NCBI GenBank assembly: GCA_036852015.1
Contig: JAANDG010000513.1
Coordinates: forward strand, 1-64,000
Direction of reading: 5' to 3'
Length of the DNA: 64,000 nucleotides
Origin: Pelodera strongyloides
Taxonomy: Eukaryota > Nematoda > Chromadorea > Rhabditida > Rhabditidae
This document shows, one piece after another, positions 59,220 to 64,000 of the stretch. Each line of letters begins with the position of its first letter. Within the stretch, counting starts at the first letter, position 1. The notes below the pieces were generated by a model that saw nothing but the letters and a program-made list of their open reading frames with translations, was not told the origin of the DNA and did no database searches. Made by a program: the position numbers and the translations under genes.

Positions 59220-59930
59220 TTAAAGGGAAGGGTCCACGAAAATGAATATATATTTACTATTTCTTTATAAATTGTATAAGTTACAATATACACCAACTAA
59301 ATATTAACCACGTGGGCCCGATGTAGTTTTTCAGCGTGGATTCCCTGCATAAGATACCATAGGCAAAAAATAGTTGCTGCTCCACCCTTATTTTGTTAAA
59401 GGTCACCTTCTTGTCCCTTTTGTATACTGCCTGTTTTTATTAGCTGAATAAACTGTTCAGTATCTTGTTGAAAGAAACAAAAAAACTGATTTCACCGAGG
59501 AAAAAGTGGCCCAAGGCCAAGCACCACAGAAAGCCCAACAAAAAAATGTTATAATGCCCGCGAGATGTGCCCGACAAAAAAATTTCCAGCACTATGTTCT
59601 ACAATTATTATTCAGCTAATAAAACACAAAGTATACAAAAGGAACAAGAAGGTGACCGCGTCCCTTTACTGTGTATCCCGAAGGTCCCTGGCTCTTATTG
59701 TGGCCCCGAGGATATCTGGCTAGCCGGATACCCGCGGGACACACAATAAGAAAATAAGGGTGCGACGTTTTTTTGCCTACGGTATCTAATGCAGGAAATC
59801 CACGCTGAAAAACTTTCCGCGTTGAATGTGGTTGATATATTTAGTTGGTAGTTGGTATATATATATTGAAATAAACACCCATTATACAAATTATAAAGAA
59901 ATAATAATTATATGCTCATTTTTTTATGCA
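59220..59930. mobile_element. Large palindromic element related to family D
   Basis: The left border is TTAAAGGGAAGGGTCC. The arms pair over long stretches, for example TATTTCTTTATAAATTGTATAA at the left facing its complement near 59885. It shares GCACCCTTATTTTCTTATTG and GTCCCGCGGGTA with the element at 33278-33728, so it is the same family. The right end has decayed (no TTAA). It is longer because of extra central sequence. Confidence 0.75.
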
Positions 59931-60387
59931 CCGAGTTCAATTAGTTGTTTCATGGTTTCATCAAGCTTGTATTTTGATGTAATATTCGTAAAAATGTGAG
60001 CTGTTCAACAAACGTTTCAATTCGTTTCAGTATATGGGAGTGGAGATGTTCAACATACGTTTCAATCAATTTCAATCAATAAGATATAGCTATCTGCAAG
60101 AAGTCGCCAATGTCCTGTTCCGTCTATCAGCAATGTGCATATTAGACCGTTGCTCTTCATTTTAAATTTTGGATTTTTTATCACCTTTTGACCTTTTGAT
60201 TTCTTTGGCCTTGATAACTTTTGGTTATGCCTTGTGACCCGGTGGCAACTATTTCGAAGAGTGCATTTGATAAGAATCTAACCAACAAAAAACATGTTAT
60301 CAGGTACTTTGATTGATATGAATACTCGCTTGTTCGACTTACTATTCATTCCCTTGAATCCGTACTTATTTCTTATACTATTAAACT

Positions 60388-63300
60388 ATGTGTGACGCGG
60401 GATTTCTAGCAAACACTAATATACGATGGAAGGATTTTCAGGTAGTTTTTTTTCTGTTGTGCATCTATACAAATAAACAGTCACACCTTATTCACTTCGT
60501 TATGTATTACTCACTACATGTACATAGAGCCCTCGGACAGACCATATGTTGTCTGGTAATAACATTGACTATTATTTACTAAATAAATTTTTAAATTTTA
60601 AAGAGACGGGATTTACAAAACATCGATTTTGCTAATAGTATTAAAGCGAAATACCACCCGGTTTGGGGTTTTTTCACCAAAAATAGTTTGAAAAAAGTTA
60701 TAAACGAAAATAAACATAAAAACACAAACAAATAAGTGCATCTTGCACAAAAATGTTCTCAAACAACCATATTTTGCGATTTTGTATGGGAAAATTCGCT
60801 TCAGGCGATTTGCCGATTTTAATACTAGCACGGCCCTGGAAAAATCGAGGGATGGCCTTTTCAAATTATAACGCATACCGCAGCATCCAAATGACGAAAT
60901 GTTGACAAAATATTTTGAATTTGGCTAGTAAAATTCCAAAAACACACGGTTTGAAAATGGTGGTCAACGCACGGTTGTTTACTCCTCCTCTTTTTGCATT
61001 TTTTTTGAGACCGACCGCTAATTCGCTTTAATGTTTATTGAATAACGAGTCGTAGGTACAATTTAACAAATTGACCAAAAGGTACCCTAAGATGTTAGTG
61101 CGGTAAGGACACCAGCATACTAACAAGGGACCATGTGCATTACAATAGATTACGTACAAGAATAATACACGCTATTTTTAATCTTCTTATCTCTTACTAT
61201 TTTTATTTAAGAAAGAGTTGCAAAAGCGCCTCCGGATTGATTCTTCATGTATTCCAAATTCGAGCGCCCAAGCTGTTTCGCAAGTGGTAATATTTTACTG
61301 TAATCTTGTATTATTGAAGTTACCGTAATTACGATAATTTATTGACATCTTGGAATCCGGTGAAAGCATTGTGCATTGTCACTCTTTTTGTGGTGTATGT
61401 GGTATGTAGTGTAAAAATTTTTTATGTGCGTCAGAAACCCATTATTATCACCCATTGAAAATTACAAAATAAAGACGATTTTGGAGCAATCTACCTGTAT
61501 CACAATTTATTTCGAAGTATATTTTAGGGATTTCTATCGCAGGTGTATTTCGTCGATCTCACATGGTTTCCTGAAGTATCAAAAATACCCACAAAGGTAA
61601 TTATTCCCTTTCACGCGTACAGTGCTAGAAGCCAACGATAAGGTTTGGCAATAATTCGTCTCAATTTACGGTAACTTCGTATTAGTATTCCTTAGTAAGT
61701 TGTATAAACAATAATAACTGGCACAGTGGTATAAATCGATTAGGACTAATACGAACTAAAACTGATATATGCACAATTTAATTAATTTTGAAGCTAATTA
61801 ATTGTCTTGCTCTCAGCTGGTGCTCAAAGTTCCCGTGTCGAACTTCAAGGAAGATGATGACGAAGTAAAACTCGATCATGCACGAATGAGAAAAATGATC
61901 AAACAGGTTTGCTTCTTCTTGCAGTCAATTGGGGGATTTTGTTTCTGAACCGTTGCATATGAACCATAATAAAGCTGTTGCGTATTGTTTCCCATTGTTA
62001 TGTACACTTTCGTCGTTTATGTAACTTTACTTTGTTTTAGTTTTTCGAAGCTGAGTGTTCATTTTACAAGTTCTTCAAGAGGCATGAACACACGCCGTTC
62101 ACATCAGCCTTATCGATTCCGCATTTTTACTATTCGGCAATGTATGACCATGAACTCCCATATATCGTGCTCGAATGCATAGAGAACGCACACTCATTGC
62201 ACATTTATGATAATATGGATGCAAGGCACATTGACCAGGTGAATATGATATGGTTAAGGTTTTCCTTGGTGCACAAGCTTATTTTTAAGATATTATTCAA
62301 ATTCATTTTTCATTGACAAGTTAAGCTTCGTCTAAAAGTGGGCACTTATTAAGTTTATATTGTGAGCGGTTTACTCATATGAGAAGAGCCGATACTAACT
62401 TGGAAGCCTACCCACTTTTCGAAGAACTCATTCTAGATTCTGCGCTTCCTCGCCCGCCTACAAGCATTTGGATACAAAAACAAAATAGAGAAAGTGGAAG
62501 GAATGCCGAGAAACTTGTTCAAGTTTCTTTACGGAGATATCTTCACAAAGACAGTGAGTCTTTTGAAAAGCATTCGTGCGGCGGGAGAGGTTATGGTCTG
62601 TGTACTTTGTTGGAAATGAAAGCCGATAATAATACGCATATTTCAACAAAACGTATGAACCTCTGATTGTGAGGCTAGCGAACACTTTATTGGAAATGCC
62701 TTTACATACTGGTGTCGTTTCGGTTTCTTGTTCTCAATGAAATCTTTAAATTATTGAAAGAGCAGGGCGAACAAATTATAATTGATTGTATTGAATGAAA
62801 TCCAGACACGTAACTTACAGGCGACGTAATTTGTCCGAAATTAGCGTATTACATAAATATTTAGGATCAGTTGAAGATGTATAAGTCGGTGCCAGGATTC
62901 TACGGACTTCAAGATCTCGTGGAAAGAGTGGTTTCCGAGGCGGACACAATCTTCGACGTGGACATTGGAGAAAAGATCTGTCTGAATATGTGTATGTATA
63001 CTTTAGTAGACATTATCTTGGCGTCAATATTCTGGGCTTGAACACATCAGATACGAGGGTGGTAGCCAATAACCGAAGCATAGAAGACTCTTTCTTTTTA
63101 CTACATATTTCGATGCATTTTCAACTCGTTTTTTTTACGATCTCGGATCTCATCCTGGAATGTTCATGAGTTGCTCCCCAAAACTTATGATAATCTTTCC
63201 TAGTGATGCCACTGACCCTGCAACATGGTGACATGTGGAGCACAAACATTCTTTGGGACAACAACGTTGACGAACTAAAGGCCGTTATCGATTGGCAGGT

Positions 63301-63819
63301 CAGGAATTTGCAAATTACTATTAAATCCATTCAACCAGTAAACACGTCCTACTGATGTTATCTACGGTATACAAGCATGCTCACTAATACATAAGTTTGT
63401 CGCCACGATTAACAAAAAATGTTTATTTTGCGCAATTACAGTTTACGGATGAATTAATTGTGTGCTAATTTAGATGGTCAATGTGGGTTGCCCAGTCGAA
63501 GATCTGATTCGGCTGTTCAATTCGTGTCTGAGTGGGAAAGCTAGGCGGGAACAGTGGAAATTCTATCTACAGAGGTACATAAGAAAGCTGGGCATTGGGC
63601 TAGAATTACTATTACTTCAAACTTCAACGTGAGGTACTAAGACCACACCATACTATTAGGCTCACCTTATAAGTATGGTATCTATTATAAGTAATTATAA
63701 TATAAGTATAATATAATAGAATATAATAGAAGTAATTATAAGTTATATCTCATTTGTTGTTTAGATTCTACTGGTACTTGGAAGAAGAGATGGGAACAGT
63801 ACCGTACTTTCTTGAAACG
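60388..63819 (+). CDS. CHK kinase-like (DUF1679/EcKinase family) protein, 3' truncated by window
   Basis: Exons 60388-60441, 61212-61286, 61528-61596, 61817-61906, 62041-62238, 62437-62553, 62865-62991, 63204-63298, 63474-63574 and 63765-63819 join in phase to 327 residues, continuing beyond the window. The family has a choline/aminoglycoside-kinase fold. Visible signatures: N-terminal GFLANTNIRWKDFQ, the strand GFLSQVYFVDLTW, LVLKVP with the likely ATP-contact lysine, LPYIVLECIENA, the catalytic HGDMWSTNILW (HGD at 251-253, Asn258), and the metal-binding VIDWQ (Asp273). Catalytic residues are intact, so an active kinase is plausible; its substrate is unknown (ecdysteroids, choline or other small hydroxyl compounds are known for relatives). 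Intron 1 carries a TTAA element (60641-61031). The start ATG at 60388 fits the family's short N-terminus. Confidence 0.9.
60641..61031. mobile_element. TTAA-bounded element with family A-type tips
   Basis: 391 bp, TTAA at both borders. The tips AAGCGAAATACCACCCGG and GACCGACCGCTAATTCGCTT resemble family A, but the 350-base interior is unrelated and the arms are not complementary beyond the tips. It could be a longer relative from which the short family A derives, or a chimera. Located in intron 1 of the CHK gene. Confidence 0.65.
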
Positions 63820-64000
63820 GTAAGCTTTGCATGCTTATTATACTAAAGTGTGGCATAGTGTTCGCAAAACACATAATCATGGTTATAAACATGAACTCTG
63901 TAACAACTATGTGGGCTAGTGTTGTGTGCACAAGCTATGCATGTCCGCAGTCATTGATCTATCCATTGAGAAAAAAAACTGATTGTAATTCTGAAGGATA

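Larger units (their letters stand above)
57600..60387. other. Spacer between the calcium pump and the CHK gene
   Basis: It holds the pump 3' UTR, a possible extra terminal exon (57907), a 192-codon open frame (57979-58557) and a palindromic element (59220-59930). AATAAA at 59027-59032 could end the long pump transcript. The promoter of the CHK gene should lie just left of 60388. The rest is AT-rich with nothing recognisable. Confidence 0.5.

Overview
This window is nuclear DNA of a nematode, most likely a rhabditid (Caenorhabditis-like) species. The evidence is: genes split by many short introns with TTTCAG-type acceptors; probable trans-splice acceptors directly 5' of start codons; a nematode chemoreceptor; a CHK/DUF1679 kinase-like gene; an internal run of the nematode telomere repeat TTAGGC; and homologues of nematode UNC-82 and plasma-membrane Ca2+-ATPase genes. 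From memory, both gene types lie on C. elegans chromosome IV, which would suggest conserved linkage. All gene models were assembled by eye from splice sites, reading frame and phase, without transcripts or database searches. The species is not determined.

Layout. From 340 to 15985 on the minus strand lies the 5' part of an UNC-82/NUAK (AMPK-related) kinase gene: ten phase-compatible exons, 344 codons, ending inside the ATP-binding lobe and continuing left of the window. Its long introns carry MITEs, GA tracts and a possible nested plus-strand secreted-peptide gene (11049-11533). From 17.8 to 18.9 kb are coding-like plus-strand fragments that do not assemble into an intact frame. A galectin with a His-rich tail lies at 20307-22191 (+). 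Convergent to it is a complete seven-transmembrane chemoreceptor at 22646-24925 (-).

About 21 kb (24926-46345) is gene-poor and full of repeats: TTAA-bounded palindromic elements, many (CT/GA)n tracts, tRNA-like relics and tandem repeats. A complete plasma-membrane Ca2+-ATPase (PMCA, mca type) follows at 46346-57599 (+), with 28 coding exons and 1159 residues. It can end in a second way at its calmodulin-binding domain. After a repeat-bearing spacer, a CHK kinase-like gene starts at 60388 (+) and runs off the right edge.

The genes do not form an operon or an obvious pathway; they are separate loci (cytoskeletal kinase, lectin, chemoreceptor, calcium pump, CHK enzyme). The most notable non-genic feature is a set of palindromic MITE families that begin and end in TTAA, as expected of piggyBac-type insertion. 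Copies sit both between genes and inside introns. No transposase, CRISPR array or prokaryote-type system was seen.
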